Shown here in pieces: positions 1 to 7,105 of a stretch of DNA of 33,239 nt (its first letter is position 1; the number at the start of each line of letters is the position of its first letter). The DNA is from JTS-RE9 sp964649195 (lineage in GTDB: Bacteria > Planctomycetota > Phycisphaerae > Phycisphaerales > Phycisphaeraceae). The position numbers were made by a program, and so were the translations under genes. The notes beneath the pieces were generated by a model. That model was not told the origin of the DNA, did no database searches, and worked only from the letters and a program-made list of their open reading frames with translations. The DNA is taken from positions 1 through 33,239 of the forward strand of contig CAZYPK010000040.1 of assembly GCA_964649195.1 (NCBI GenBank), read 5' to 3'.

Positions 1-85
1 TTTGCGAAGCCCGTCCGCGGGCTGAAGCAAACGAAAATCGCGCGGACGGTGATCGCGCCTGATCGTTCGCCTGCCGCGCGAGTTT

Positions 86-123
86 CGTTTGCTCCGGCCC
101 CCAAAGCGGGGCCGTCGCAAACG
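86..123. repeat. Nested inverted repeat
   Basis: CGTTTGC at 86-92 pairs with GCAAACG at 117-123, and an inner GGCCCC pairs with GGGGCC, with short mismatched bulges between them. It lacks a T-tract, so it is more like a dispersed palindrome than an intrinsic terminator. Confidence 0.5.
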
Positions 124-132
124 AATCGGCTC

Positions 133-152
133 GGCGGGAGCCTCGCCCTCCC
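133..152 (-). repeat. Copy of the 20-bp right-edge tandem unit
   Basis: The 20 bases GGCGGGAGCCTCGCCCTCCC are the exact reverse complement of the unit tandemly repeated at 33165-33239. A degenerate second copy follows at about 155-170. Units of this type are common dispersed repeats in planctomycete genomes (family knowledge, not checked here). Confidence 0.7.
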
Positions 153-202
153 AAGGGAGCCTCGCCCCCCATATGCTTTTACCCTGTTCGGAATGGCCTC
201 TT

Positions 203-264
203 AAGGAAGGCAGGAAGGCAGGAAAAGAATGGCATGAAAACAAGGGGTTCTTCCTGCCTTCCTT
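203..264. repeat. Palindrome with 8-nt-period arm
   Basis: AAGGAAGGCAGGAA at 203-216 is perfectly complementary to TTCCTGCCTTCCTT at 251-264. The left arm is built of 8-nt units (GGAAGGCA twice, then GGAAAAG). It lies 3' of the ABC ATPase gene and could act as its terminator, but its construction resembles the 7-nt-period palindromes elsewhere in the window. Confidence 0.6.
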
Positions 265-307
265 GGAGACCACCCGGTTTTTCAGTGCTCCCTCCCGTTT
301 TCCCCTT

Positions 308-1228
308 TTACTTCTTTCTCCTCGTCGCCTGCACCGCCGGCCTGACCACGTCCACCGCGTTGCCGGTGCTGAGCAGGTCCTCGGCGTAGTTGGTCGTCTG
401 TTTGCGCCGGGTGATCGGTCCCTCGGCGTCGCCGCGCAGGAACTGGCGGATGAGCTGTTCATCGGCGGTGAGCTTGTCGGCGTCGGCCTGGGGGGTCTTG
501 CGGATCCCGTCGAAGTAGTCGCGCGACGCCACGCAGAGCATCCGCCCTTTGTCCAGCATGGCCATGCGGTCGGCAATGGTGAAGGCCGAGTCCATCTCAT
601 GCGTCACCACCACGCTGGTGACGCCCAGTTGCCTGGAGAGGTTGATGATGAGCTGGTCGATCTCGGCGCTGGTGACCGGATCGAGGCCGGCGGAAGGCTC
701 GTCGTAGAAAAGGATGTGCGGGTCCAGCGCCAGGGCCCGCGCCAGGCCGGCCCGCTTCTTCATGCCCCCGGAAATCTGGGCGGGAAACTTGTCCGCATGT
801 TCCCGCAGGCCGACCATCTCCAGCTTGATCTTGACCATGATGTCGATGACGTTGCGAGGCAGGTCGGTGTGTTCCTCCAAAGGCAGGGCCACGTTTTCGC
901 GGAGCGTCATGGAGTTGAAGAGCGCGCCGGATTGAAACAGGATGCCGAACTTCTTGCGGACCTCGTCGAGGCCGGCGTCGTGAAGGCGGGTGATGTCGGT
1001 GTTGAACAGTTGAATGCGCCCCTCATCCGCCTTCAGCGCCCCGATGATCAGCCGGAGCAGCGTGCTCTTGCCCGAGCCTGAGCCGCCCATGATGACCATC
1101 GTCTCACCCTCGCGCACATGCAGGTCGATCCCGGCGAGCACCGTCTTGCCATCGAACCGCTTGACCACACGGTCAACGCGGACGACCGTCTGGACCTCTG
1201 CCGGGGGATGGGAATCGATCGAAGTCAT
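308..1228 (-). CDS. mlaF: ABC transporter ATP-binding protein, MlaF type
   Basis: Cytoplasmic ATPase of an Mce/Mla-type ABC transporter, a class that moves phospholipids or other lipids between membranes. The 306-residue product shows Walker A GGSGSGKST (about 48-56), the Q-loop in FGILFQSGALF (about 94-104), the signature QISGGMKKRAGLARA (about 151-165), Walker B with D-loop ILFYDEPSAGLDP (about 172-184) and an H-loop VVVTHEMDS. The GALFNSMTLRENVALPLEE segment is characteristic of the MlaF/TtgA subfamily. A C-terminal tail of about 60 residues ends in basic RRKK. The frame stays open to 1747, but ATG at 1228 is chosen because family similarity begins there and the upstream part overlaps the PmoA-like gene in another frame. 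It lies 23 bp after that gene. No permease or Mce partner is visible nearby, so the rest of the transporter is either beyond the left edge or unlinked. Confidence 0.9.
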   Translation of the reverse strand: MTSIDSHPPAEVQTVVRVDRVVKRFDGKTVLAGIDLHVREGETMVIMGGSGSGKSTLLRLIIGALKADEGRIQLFNTDITRLHDAGLDEVRKKFGILFQSGALFNSMTLRENVALPLEEHTDLPRNVIDIMVKIKLEMVGLREHADKFPAQISGGMKKRAGLARALALDPHILFYDEPSAGLDPVTSAEIDQLIINLSRQLGVTSVVVTHEMDSAFTIADRMAMLDKGRMLCVASRDYFDGIRKTPQADADKLTADEQLIRQFLRGDAEGPITRRKQTTNYAEDLLSTGNAVDVVRPAVQATRRKK

Positions 1229-1251
1229 GGAGGGTCCGTTTTGAAATGGCG

Positions 1252-2487
1252 TCACTTGATCAGCCTGGCGTCGATCGGCCGGGCGTAATCGTTCCACATC
1301 GCCTCGCACCGTTTCGCATCGGTCTCGCCATCGAAGACGACAAAGCGATACCGCGAAACATAAGGCTTGCCCGGCTCGATCTGAAAATCTCCATCCTGCG
1401 ACGGGGCGAAGTTGAAAAAGGGTTCGCTCGGGTGGATTCGCATCTTCTGCGGGAAGCGGAAATTGTCGGGATGGCAGAGGATGGCGATGCCCGCGGGTTT
1501 GCCGGCGATGCTGCCGGACATGGCGCACCATTTGGCGGCGGTGGCGTGGCCGTCGATGCGCGATTTGCCTTCGCTGGTGATGAACCTGCACGCATCGCCT
1601 TCGCCTTCCCATTCGCCCGAACCGCGCACGCCCAGCCCGCCGTAGTGGTAGAGCTTGAGCGTGAGCGGGCTGTCGCCGGCGCAGGTCTGAACGCTGGTGA
1701 GATCGAAGAGCCGGACGCGCTGCGTGCCATAGACGCGGACCTCCCACGTTTCGTGAAGCACATCCTGTTTGCCCTTGAGCGTCTTGAGGGCGACATGCTT
1801 CTGCCGCACGCGGAAGGAGGCGAAGACATCGCCGCCGGTGTGTTCATCGAGCTTGACGAACTCGACGGTGCCTTCGCCCTTGCCCATGTTCCAGAAATCG
1901 GTTTTGCGATTTTCAAAAACGGTTTCGGTCCAAGGGAACCAGATGCCGTGATGGTGGAGATGCTTTTCGGGGAAGTCGTTGGTGATGGGCAGGCCGGAGG
2001 GTGTTTTGACGGGATGAATGTAGGCACCGCGGGCGAAGATTGCCTTGGCGCCTTGCGGCGGCTGCTGGATGGCCATGTTGTAGCGCAGGACCTCGGCGCT
2101 GTTCACCGACAGCGTGAGATGTTTGTCATCCTTTTCGCAGGCGACGAAGGCCTGTTCCGCCTTGCCGGGCGCGATGGGTTTGATGGTGAAACGTTGGATG
2201 GCGCCGGCTTTCATTTCGCCGGGGATGATCCAGGTGAGATGGGTTTCCTTCTCGCCTCGCACGATCTGGCTGCGCAGCGGCCTGGCATCACCTTCGGCCG
2301 GGATCACGGCCAGCCGCGGCGCCGCGGCGAGATCGGCAGGCAGCGCGAAGCGCATGATCGGATCGATGCGGTCGTGCTTGCCTGCGCTGACTTCCACCGT
2401 CACCACCGCAGCCAGTGCGCTGGCAGGCAGGCACAGGAGGCAAGCCGTAAGGAAAATTGCAGGGACGGCCAGAGGCGGCAGTTTCAT
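1252..2487 (-). CDS. Secreted PmoA-like (DUF6807) protein
   Basis: A 411-residue exported protein. The N-terminus (MKLPPLAVPAIFLTACLL..., then ASALAA) is a type I signal peptide; an LTAC match to a lipobox sits inside the hydrophobic core and is probably coincidental. The mature part resembles the 'methane oxygenase PmoA' or DUF6807 family common in planctomycetes: a beta-rich first half, the histidine cluster EKHLHHHGIWFPW near residue 185, DLTSVQTCAG, and near the C-terminus CHPDNFRFP followed by EPFFNF and a YRFVVFDG strand. The family name is historical and gives no evidence of methane oxidation; members often accompany glycoside or sulfatase genes, and the function is unknown. ATG at 2487 is preferred over 2514 because AGGAG lies 6 bases before it and it starts the signal peptide. 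Confidence 0.8.
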   Translation of the reverse strand: MKLPPLAVPAIFLTACLLCLPASALAAVVTVEVSAGKHDRIDPIMRFALPADLAAAPRLAVIPAEGDARPLRSQIVRGEKETHLTWIIPGEMKAGAIQRFTIKPIAPGKAEQAFVACEKDDKHLTLSVNSAEVLRYNMAIQQPPQGAKAIFARGAYIHPVKTPSGLPITNDFPEKHLHHHGIWFPWTETVFENRKTDFWNMGKGEGTVEFVKLDEHTGGDVFASFRVRQKHVALKTLKGKQDVLHETWEVRVYGTQRVRLFDLTSVQTCAGDSPLTLKLYHYGGLGVRGSGEWEGEGDACRFITSEGKSRIDGHATAAKWCAMSGSIAGKPAGIAILCHPDNFRFPQKMRIHPSEPFFNFAPSQDGDFQIEPGKPYVSRYRFVVFDGETDAKRCEAMWNDYARPIDARLIK

Positions 2488-2517
2488 GAGTGTCTCCTGA
2501 TCGAGGATTGCCACGGA

Positions 2518-2772
2518 TTACTTGATGCCGGTGCTTAAATGAAACAGCGGAGCGAACAGACCGTCGAGGGTGGTGACATCCTTGAGATTGTTCTCCACGT
2601 TGAAATCGGCGATGACCTGCATCACCTTCGGTTTTAATTTTTCGACCAGCGCGCGTTCCCGCCTGGACAGTGCGGCATCGGCGACGGCATCGGCCCGCCA
2701 ATGGACGGAAACGGCCAGCGCCAGGGAGGCGATGCTGATGGACAGGCAGATGAAGGCGAGTGGTTTGGACAT
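2518..2772 (-). CDS. Small membrane-anchored protein
   Basis: An 84-residue protein of unknown function. One N-terminal transmembrane or uncleaved signal segment (about 5-24, LAFICLSISIASLALAVSV) is followed by a short charged domain with alternating acidic and basic residues. It lies 30 bp upstream of the PmoA-like gene on the same strand and may be co-transcribed with it. No homologous family is recognised. Upstream on the coding strand lies a 9-nt tandem repeat (ATGAACCGA, ATGAACTGC, ATGAACCTC). Confidence 0.55.
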   Translation of the reverse strand: MSKPLAFICLSISIASLALAVSVHWRADAVADAALSRRERALVEKLKPKVMQVIADFNVENNLKDVTTLDGLFAPLFHLSTGIK

Positions 2773-2833
2773 GGGCGCGCCTGTTGAATGAGGTTCATGC
2801 AGTTCATTCGGTTCATTGCATCCCCCGACCGCT

Positions 2834-2851
2834 CGCCCCCCTCTCCGGGGG
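2834..2851. terminator. GC-rich hairpin downstream of hslU
   Basis: GCCCCCC and GGGGGG flank a short loop just downstream of the hslU stop on the minus strand. The stem is strong but no T-tract follows, so it could be a factor-dependent end, an RNA-stabilising hairpin or another dispersed palindrome. Confidence 0.35.
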
Positions 2852-2880
2852 GACTCGCCATCGGGCTTGGGATGAAAACA

Positions 2881-4317
2881 TCACAGCACAAACCTGCTCA
2901 AGTCCTCATCCTTAAGAATATCGGCCACCCGCTCCCGCACGAACAGATCCGAGATGGCCAATTTCTTCTCGCCCCTGGCCACCCGCTCGGGGGCGTCGAA
3001 ATTGATCTCCTCGAAAACCTTCTCCACGATCGTCATCAGCCTGCGGGCGCCGATGTTTTCAAGCTGGGCGTTGGCCTGCGCCGCCAGGTCGGCAATCGCC
3101 TCGATCGCCCCTTCGTCATAACTCACCTCCAGCCCTTCGACCGCCAGCAGGTGCTGCTGCTGTTTGGTCAGGGCGTTGTGAGGCTCCTTGAGAATGCGGA
3201 TGAAGTCCTCCTTCCTCAGCGGCGTCAGTTCCACGCGGATGGGGAACCGTCCCTGCAATTCGGGCATCAGGTCGCTGACCGCCGCCGAGTGAAACGCCCC
3301 GGCGGCGATGAAGAGAATGTGATCCGTGTGTACGATCCCGTGCCGCGTCGTCACCGCCGAGCCTTCGACGATCGGCAGCAGATCGCGCTGCACGCCCTGC
3401 CTGGAAACATCCGGCCCGCGCCCGCCCCCTTCGCTCGAAGTGGCCACCTTGTCGATCTCATCGATGAAGATGATCCCGCTCTCCTCGCACCGGCCGATGG
3501 CCTCGGCGGTGATCTTCTCCTTGTCCAGCAGCTTCTCTGTCTCCTGCTCGATGAGCAGTTGCCTGGCGTCGGCGACCGACAGCCGACGGGTCTTGTTCTG
3601 CTCGGGGATGATCTTCTCCAGCATGTTCGCCATGTCCGGATCCATCTGGTCGAAACCCATGTTGGCGAACATCACGTTCGTCTGCGGGCGATGGCTGATG
3701 GTCAGCTCGACCTCCTTGTCATCAAGCCTGCCGGCGACGACCTGCTTGTGCAGCCGCTGGCGCGTGCGCTCCATGCGTTTCTGTTCCTCGTTCTCCTGCG
3801 AAGGGGCTTCATCGCCCGATGCCGCACCCGCTTCGCCTGCTTCGCTCGACTCGGCGAAGTCGGTGAAGGAGCGATTGCCGTAGGCGGGCGTCGGCGGCAG
3901 CAGCAGATCGACGATGCGATCGTTGGCCGCGTCGGTCGCCTTTTCGCGGACGCTCTCGGCCATCTCGATGCGCACCAGGGAAAGCGCCTGATCGAGCAGG
4001 TCGCGCACCATCGATTCGACATCGCGGCCGTGGTACCCCACCTCGGTGTACTTGCTCGCCTCGACCTTCACGAACGGCGCGCCGGTGAGCTTGGCGAGCC
4101 TGCGGGCGATTTCGGTTTTCCCCACGCCGGTGGGACCGATCATGATGATGTTCTTGGGATAAACCTCGCGGGCCATCTCCTCGCCCAGTTGCCGGCGACG
4201 CCAGCGATTGCGAATGGCGACGGCCACGGCCCGCTTGGCGGCGGCCTGCCCGATGATGTAGCGGTCTAGCTCGGTCACGATTTCGGTCGGGGTCAGATTG
4301 CGGATGGGGTTCTGCAT
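2881..4317 (-). CDS. hslU: HslU, ATPase subunit of the HslUV protease
   Basis: AAA+ unfoldase that feeds proteins to the HslV peptidase in the cytoplasm. The 478-residue length is close to the family norm. It has the N-terminal LTPTEIVTELDRYIIGQ segment (8-23), Walker A GPTGVGKT (61-68), the pore loop GYHG (94-97), an intermediate I-domain (about 110-245, with a low-complexity acidic EAGEAGAASGDEAPSQENEE stretch), Walker B IIFIDEIDKVA, the sensor region LQGRFPIRVEL, and a C-terminus ending in RFVL, the kind of tail that docks into HslV. The pore loop reads GYHG, where Escherichia coli has GYVG. No hslV lies adjacent, although hslV and hslU are usually paired. The gene diverges from tRNA-Gly across a palindromic element. 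Confidence 0.95.
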   Translation of the reverse strand: MQNPIRNLTPTEIVTELDRYIIGQAAAKRAVAVAIRNRWRRRQLGEEMAREVYPKNIIMIGPTGVGKTEIARRLAKLTGAPFVKVEASKYTEVGYHGRDVESMVRDLLDQALSLVRIEMAESVREKATDAANDRIVDLLLPPTPAYGNRSFTDFAESSEAGEAGAASGDEAPSQENEEQKRMERTRQRLHKQVVAGRLDDKEVELTISHRPQTNVMFANMGFDQMDPDMANMLEKIIPEQNKTRRLSVADARQLLIEQETEKLLDKEKITAEAIGRCEESGIIFIDEIDKVATSSEGGGRGPDVSRQGVQRDLLPIVEGSAVTTRHGIVHTDHILFIAAGAFHSAAVSDLMPELQGRFPIRVELTPLRKEDFIRILKEPHNALTKQQQHLLAVEGLEVSYDEGAIEAIADLAAQANAQLENIGARRLMTIVEKVFEEINFDAPERVARGEKKLAISDLFVRERVADILKDEDLSRFVL

Positions 4318-4424
4318 GGCGATTCAATCGGAAAAACGAAGGCGGCCAAACTCCGCGTCACGGCGAGCGGAGAACGGGAGATTCTACGGAATCCCGCCCG
4401 CCTCGCAGGATGCGACCGGGCGAA

Positions 4425-4643
4425 GCAGGGCCGTTTGATTCTCCGGTCCATCACCGGAAGCAAAAATTCCAAATCCCAAACTCCAAATCTCAAACAAACT
4501 CGAAGGCGAGCCAAACCGGACAAAACCGATCCGAATCCGGATTCCGTTTGATTGCGTCTTTTGTTTTTGGAGCTTGTTTGGAGTTTGAAATTGGTCATTT
4601 GGAACTTCCGTCAGAGCAGGCGCCGGGAATTAAACGACCCTGC
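4425..4643. repeat. Palindromic 7-nt-repeat element, AAACTCC type, copy 1
   Basis: Outer arms: GCAGGGCCGTTTGATTC at 4425-4441 (then TCCGG) is matched by GAATTAAACGACCCTGC ending at 4643. Inner arms are 7-nt tandem units: AAATCCC, AAACTCC, AAATCTC, AAAC around 4470-4495, with TTTGGAGTTTG at 4577-4587 as perfect complement of CAAACTCCAAA at 4477-4487. A near-twin of the same size (217 bp) lies at 11716-11932, and both lie between a divergent minus-strand gene and a plus-strand tRNA. Confidence 0.8.
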
Positions 4644-4676
4644 CCGGCGAAAATGCCACAGGCGAAAATGCCCATG

Positions 4677-4704
4677 TTGCAGGTTTCGCGCCACCGGGTA
4701 CCAT
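4677..4704 (+). promoter_or_regulatory. Possible promoter of tRNA-Gly
   Basis: TTGCAG at 4677-4682 and TACCAT at 4699-4704 are separated by 16 bases and would start transcription about 55 bases before the tRNA. The match is partial. Confidence 0.35.
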
Positions 4705-4765
4705 CCCTCTCCTTCGCTGAACCGGCCGGCCCGATGGGTCGATAGGAGTGAAGATGATCTCCGCC

Positions 4766-4837
4766 GCGGGTGTAGCTCAGCGGTAGAGCGTCACGTTGCC
4801 AACGTGAATGTCGTGGGTTCAAGTCCCATCACCCGCT
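4766..4837 (+). tRNA. tRNA-Gly(GCC)
   Basis: A 72-nt cloverleaf. Acceptor GCGGGTG (4766-4772) pairs with CACCCGC (4830-4836), with discriminator T at 4837. The anticodon arm is TCACG / TTGCCAA / CGTGA, giving anticodon GCC, and the T-arm contains GGTTCAAGTCC. CCA is not encoded. A terminator hairpin follows three bases later. Confidence 0.95.
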
Positions 4838-4840
4838 TGC

Positions 4841-4876
4841 AAGCCTCGCACAGCCATGTGCGGGGCTTGTTTGTTT
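4841..4876 (+). terminator. Terminator after tRNA-Gly
   Basis: AAGCCTCGCAC (4841-4851) pairs with GTGCGGGGCTT (4858-4868), with one G-T pair and a 6-nt loop, followed by the T-rich GTTTGTTT. Confidence 0.75.
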
Positions 4877-4923
4877 CAGCGACGCGATGGGTCCTGCCGC
4901 ACTTGCGAACGGTTTGAGTTTTG

Positions 4924-4966
4924 GGATTCCTGAATAACCTCACGTCCAAGCCGCTTGCGGCTTCGC
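4924..4966 (+). repeat. 43-bp dispersed repeat, copy 1
   Basis: Begins GGATTCCTGAATAACCTCAC and ends with the palindromic module AGCCGCTTGCGGCTTCGC. Further copies with identical spacing lie at 13092-13134 and 32542-32584, all on the plus strand and all intergenic. Confidence 0.85.
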
Positions 4967-5043
4967 TCTGACCTCTGTCTCCTGTCCCGCAGACGCGCAG
5001 CGAGGACGCTGCGGCTATGATGTCTTCTGTCCCCTGACTTCTT
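4966..5043 (+). repeat. 7-nt repeats, TCTGACC type, in two same-orientation clusters
   Basis: CTCTGAC, CTCTGTC, TCCTGTC (4966-4987) and GTCTTCT, GTCCCCT, GACTTCT (5022-5042) flank a CGCAGC...GCTGCG hairpin. The units resemble the right arms of the elements at 6450-6522 and 28202-28356, but here both clusters point the same way, so they cannot pair with each other. Confidence 0.5.
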
Positions 5044-5108
5044 CAACGGGCTGTTATGATTCGACCGGCGGCATCCCGTGAATGCGGCTTGAATCCGTTC
5101 ATGAAAAA

Positions 5109-5130
5109 ACCCGTGGCCATTGCCACGGGT
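5109..5130 (-). terminator. Terminator of the LamG/PEP-CTERM gene
   Basis: Read on the minus strand, ACCCGTGGC and GCCACGGGT form a 9-bp stem followed directly by a run of T (plus-strand A-run at 5104-5109). It lies 36 bases past the stop codon at 5166. Confidence 0.85.
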
Positions 5131-5165
5131 CGGGAGGAAATTCAACATGTGCAGCGGTTCCCGCA

Positions 5166-6008
5166 TCAGGCGATGCGGCGGTTGCGGCCGCGGGTCAGCC
5201 CGATCATGCCCATCATGGAGAACAGGGCCATCGTGGCGGGTTCGGGAATGACGGGGGCCGTCAGGCTGTTGAAGTTGAACAGGTTGCTGACATCGGCGGC
5301 GGTGATCGCATTATTGAAAATGAAGACTTCATCAATCTGGCCGAAGAAGTCAACATCCAGGGCAGTCGAGTAGGCCTCGCCGATGTCGTCAAAGTTGAAG
5401 CCGGTGTTGTTGTTGAGGTCCGTGCCGATGAACACGCCATCGACATAGAGCGAAATGTCATCGACAACCAGGTCGCCGTCCGCATCGGACGCGATGACGG
5501 CGTAATGGTGCCAGCCCATGTCATTGGCGGTGCTGCCGGGCACGGTGAAATCAGCCTGGCGTGCGGCGGATGAATCAGCGCTGCGCCAGCGAAGGCCCAG
5601 CGTGGCATCGTTCGTGATCCAGATGAAGAAGTTGGTGTTGCCGGCCTGGCCGATGACCATGCCGCCGTTATTGCCTGTGCCTGAGAGGTCCCGGGCCCAG
5701 AAGGAAACGGAGTAGGGGTTGCCGCTGGCAAACGTCTGAAGTGGAATGTCGATGTAATCGCGTTCGGTGGTGAAGTTCGCGGCGCCGCCGCCGAAGACGA
5801 ATTCGCCCGGCGTATTGGTGATGGAGACGCCGGCGGTGCTCGCGTTGCCATTGCCATCGACGGCGACGCCGTGCCGGCCGTTGCCTGACACATCGTTGAA
5901 GTTGGTGTCGAAGCTGTAATGGGCCGTGATCACCGCGTGCGCTTGCCCGCACCCCAGTTGCAAACCGAACAAGGCCAGTCCCAGGAAGGTCGTCGAACGG
6001 ATGGACAT
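5166..6008 (-). CDS. LamG-domain PEP-CTERM exported protein
   Basis: A 280-residue secreted protein. It has an N-terminal signal peptide (about 1-28, ...GLALFGLQLGCGQAHA), then a LamG/concanavalin-like jelly-roll domain (about 29-250) with HYSFDTNFNDVSGNGRHG, SVSFWARDLSGTG, GWHHYAVIAS, ISLYVDGVFIG and FGQIDEVFIFNNAIT, all typical of LamG_3 proteins. The C-terminal sorting tag is VIPEPATMALFSMMGMIGL followed by an arginine-rich end. Such tags direct cleavage by an exosortase and are linked to cell-surface or exopolysaccharide material; no exosortase gene is in the window. ATG at 6008 is chosen because AGGAG lies 7 bases upstream; the ATG at 6014 would be too close to it. A GCCTGCCGGTGTCAGGC palindrome lies about 55 bases upstream. 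Confidence 0.88.
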   Translation of the reverse strand: MSIRSTTFLGLALFGLQLGCGQAHAVITAHYSFDTNFNDVSGNGRHGVAVDGNGNASTAGVSITNTPGEFVFGGGAANFTTERDYIDIPLQTFASGNPYSVSFWARDLSGTGNNGGMVIGQAGNTNFFIWITNDATLGLRWRSADSSAARQADFTVPGSTANDMGWHHYAVIASDADGDLVVDDISLYVDGVFIGTDLNNNTGFNFDDIGEAYSTALDVDFFGQIDEVFIFNNAITAADVSNLFNFNSLTAPVIPEPATMALFSMMGMIGLTRGRNRRIA

Positions 6009-6311
6009 GATCATTCTCCTAATGTGTGAGGTGAACCAGAATTCATTGAACACTTGGGCTGCCTGACACCGGCAGGCCGATGAAGCATCTTGTTGACTGT
6101 TGATTCCTTCGCCATGAACGCGGCCGCATGGCTTGGACCGGAATGTCACCATTGAACTTGTATGGGGGAACTCTCCTGTTGCCTGTCGCCGGGATTCTAC
6201 CACACAATCCGGAGACAACGCAAATATCCCATGTTTTTCAATGTTTTTCAGAAATTCGGGTTGCCGTTTGGCGGTTTGGGCAAGGTGGGTAATCTTTCAG
6301 CATTCATCCGG

Positions 6312-6628
6312 CGGGACAAGAGCCGCGACTCAACGAGTCGCGGACGTGAACGGCCTGAAGGAGCGTTCTTCGCGCGGTGGATGGACAGCATCGATCGCGT
6401 GATGGTTGCCCATGCGCGGTGGATCTGCGGCAGAGCAGCCCGAAAAAAAGGTCAGAGGTCAGAGATCGGCACAAGGCAAAATGCAATGGAATGTCTTTCC
6501 GATCTCCGATCTCCGACCTCTGAAAAAGCGGTGCGCCTGGCGCGTTCGAGTTCTGCTGGCCAAGGTGTGTTTTATCCTCCTTCAGGCTGCACACGTCCGC
6601 GACGTGTTACGTCGCGGCTCTTGTCCCG
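6312..6628. mobile_element. 317-bp element with 52-bp terminal inverted repeats and nested 7-nt-repeat hairpin
   Basis: The ends at 6312-6363 and 6577-6628 are inverted copies of one 52-bp sequence starting CGGGACAAGAGCCGCGAC and ending GCCTGAAGGAG. Each end carries its own hairpin: CGCGACTC-aac-GAGTCGCG on the left and, read from the other strand, CGCGACGT-aac-ACGTCGCG on the right. The middle (6450-6522) holds an inverted pair of 7-nt arrays. No open frame or transposase is present, so if mobile it would be non-autonomous. No target-site duplication was identified by eye. Confidence 0.6.
6450..6522. repeat. Palindrome of 7-nt units, AGAGRTC type, copy 1
   Basis: The left arm GGTCAGAGGTCAGAGATCGG (6450-6469) faces CCGATCTCCGATCTCCGACC (6499-6518) followed by TCTG; reversed, the right arm reads CAGAGGTCGGAGATCGGAGA and so on. 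Both arms have period 7. It belongs to the same unit type as 28263-28356. Confidence 0.8.
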
Positions 6629-6682
6629 AACGGGCCGGGCGCGGTCAGATGGTGAATCGTTCGATGATGATGATCATCATCA

Positions 6683-7105
6683 TCATTGACGATCATGCAT
6701 CGTCAGCGATGCGAGCGACCATTGATCGTTTTGCCTTGTCAGCTTGAGCGTCTGCCTGCGTGCGAGGGTCTGGAAGCGGGCGTGGATTTCGATGGTCAGT
6801 TCGTCGCCTTGCCGGTGTATGGTGAAATGGGCCGAGGCGTGATGAATGGAATGGATGGAAGGCATCTCAATGGATGAAAGTTCCAGGGTCTGTGGATCAG
6901 GCGTCACGGATGCAAGGTGGAGCGCGTGAGCCGAGGCGCCATGCAGCAACTGCTGCAACTGGGCCTCGGCGCGAAGGGCCTTGGTCCGGGTGACATCGGC
7001 ATGGAAGTGCCAGCTCATGGTGGTCACCGCGGCACCGACGACTGCCATGAGCATGATCGCGCTTACGGTGGCCAGGCCGCGCGTTCTTGTCGGGTGATGG
7101 ATCAT
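6683..7105 (-). CDS. Pseudopilin-like protein, last gene of a secretion/pilus operon
   Basis: A 140-residue protein with an N-terminal hydrophobic helix (RGLATVSAIMLMAVVGAAVTTMSW, about 9-32) followed by a histidine-rich soluble domain. It lacks the canonical GFxxxE prepilin motif; the RGLATVSA start recalls GspK-type minor pseudopilins, which naturally lack Glu5. The start ATG overlaps the stop of the preceding gene by 4 bases (ATGA) and has AAGGAG upstream, indicating translational coupling. It is inferred to be a minor pilus-tip or assembly component; no family is firmly recognised. Confidence 0.65.
   Translation of the reverse strand: MIHHPTRTRGLATVSAIMLMAVVGAAVTTMSWHFHADVTRTKALRAEAQLQQLLHGASAHALHLASVTPDPQTLELSSIEMPSIHSIHHASAHFTIHRQGDELTIEIHARFQTLARRQTLKLTRQNDQWSLASLTMHDRQ

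Larger units (their letters stand above)
1..307. other. Gene-free left edge with palindromes
   Basis: No credible coding region is seen. The stretch holds an inverted repeat at 86-123 (CGTTTGC ... GCAAACG with inner GGCCCC/GGGGCC), a 20-bp unit at 133-152 that is the exact reverse complement of the tandem unit at the right edge of the window, and an 8-nt-period hairpin at 203-264. The long open frame that starts at 89 runs antisense through the ABC ATPase gene and is a GC-rich shadow. The partner genes of the ATPase at 308-1228 (MlaE-type permease, Mce-type substrate-binding protein) are not in this stretch. Confidence 0.6.
4318..4765. other. Gene-free region between hslU and tRNA-Gly
   Basis: No protein gene is supported. 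Open frames here (from 4410 and 4552 on plus, from 4598 on minus) translate the 7-nt repeats into peptides such as KFQIPNSKSQTNSKAS and one runs through the tRNA. The region holds the 219-bp palindromic element at 4425-4643 and a probable tRNA promoter. Confidence 0.7.
4838..5165. other. Gene-free region after tRNA-Gly
   Basis: No protein gene is supported. It contains the tRNA terminator, a 43-bp dispersed repeat (4924-4966), pyrimidine-rich 7-nt repeats (4966-4988 and 5022-5043) around a CGCAGC/GCTGCG hairpin, and the terminator of the downstream minus-strand gene. Confidence 0.65.
6009..6682. other. Gene-free 674-bp region
   Basis: No protein gene is supported. The region carries the upstream region of the PEP-CTERM gene and, at 6312-6628, a long inverted-repeat element. 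A short run of GATGAT/CATCAT triplets lies at 6661-6690. Confidence 0.65.

Noticed and set aside
1252..2487. Methane-oxidation gene
   Set aside because: The PmoA name of this family is a historical label; the protein is a secreted beta-rich protein unlike the integral-membrane particulate methane monooxygenase subunit.
89..2538. Long plus-strand open frames (89-1081 and 1246-2538)
   Set aside because: They are antisense to the ABC ATPase and the PmoA-like gene, which have clear motifs and a ribosome site; the plus-strand translations lack domains.
2788..4269. 493-codon plus-strand open frame
   Set aside because: Antisense to hslU over its full length; no ribosome site and no recognisable domain.
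4410..4917. Two overlapping plus-strand open frames before and through tRNA-Gly
   Set aside because: They translate 7-nt repeats (KFQIPNSKSQTNSK) and the second runs through the tRNA; repeat-derived frames of this kind are a known annotation artefact.
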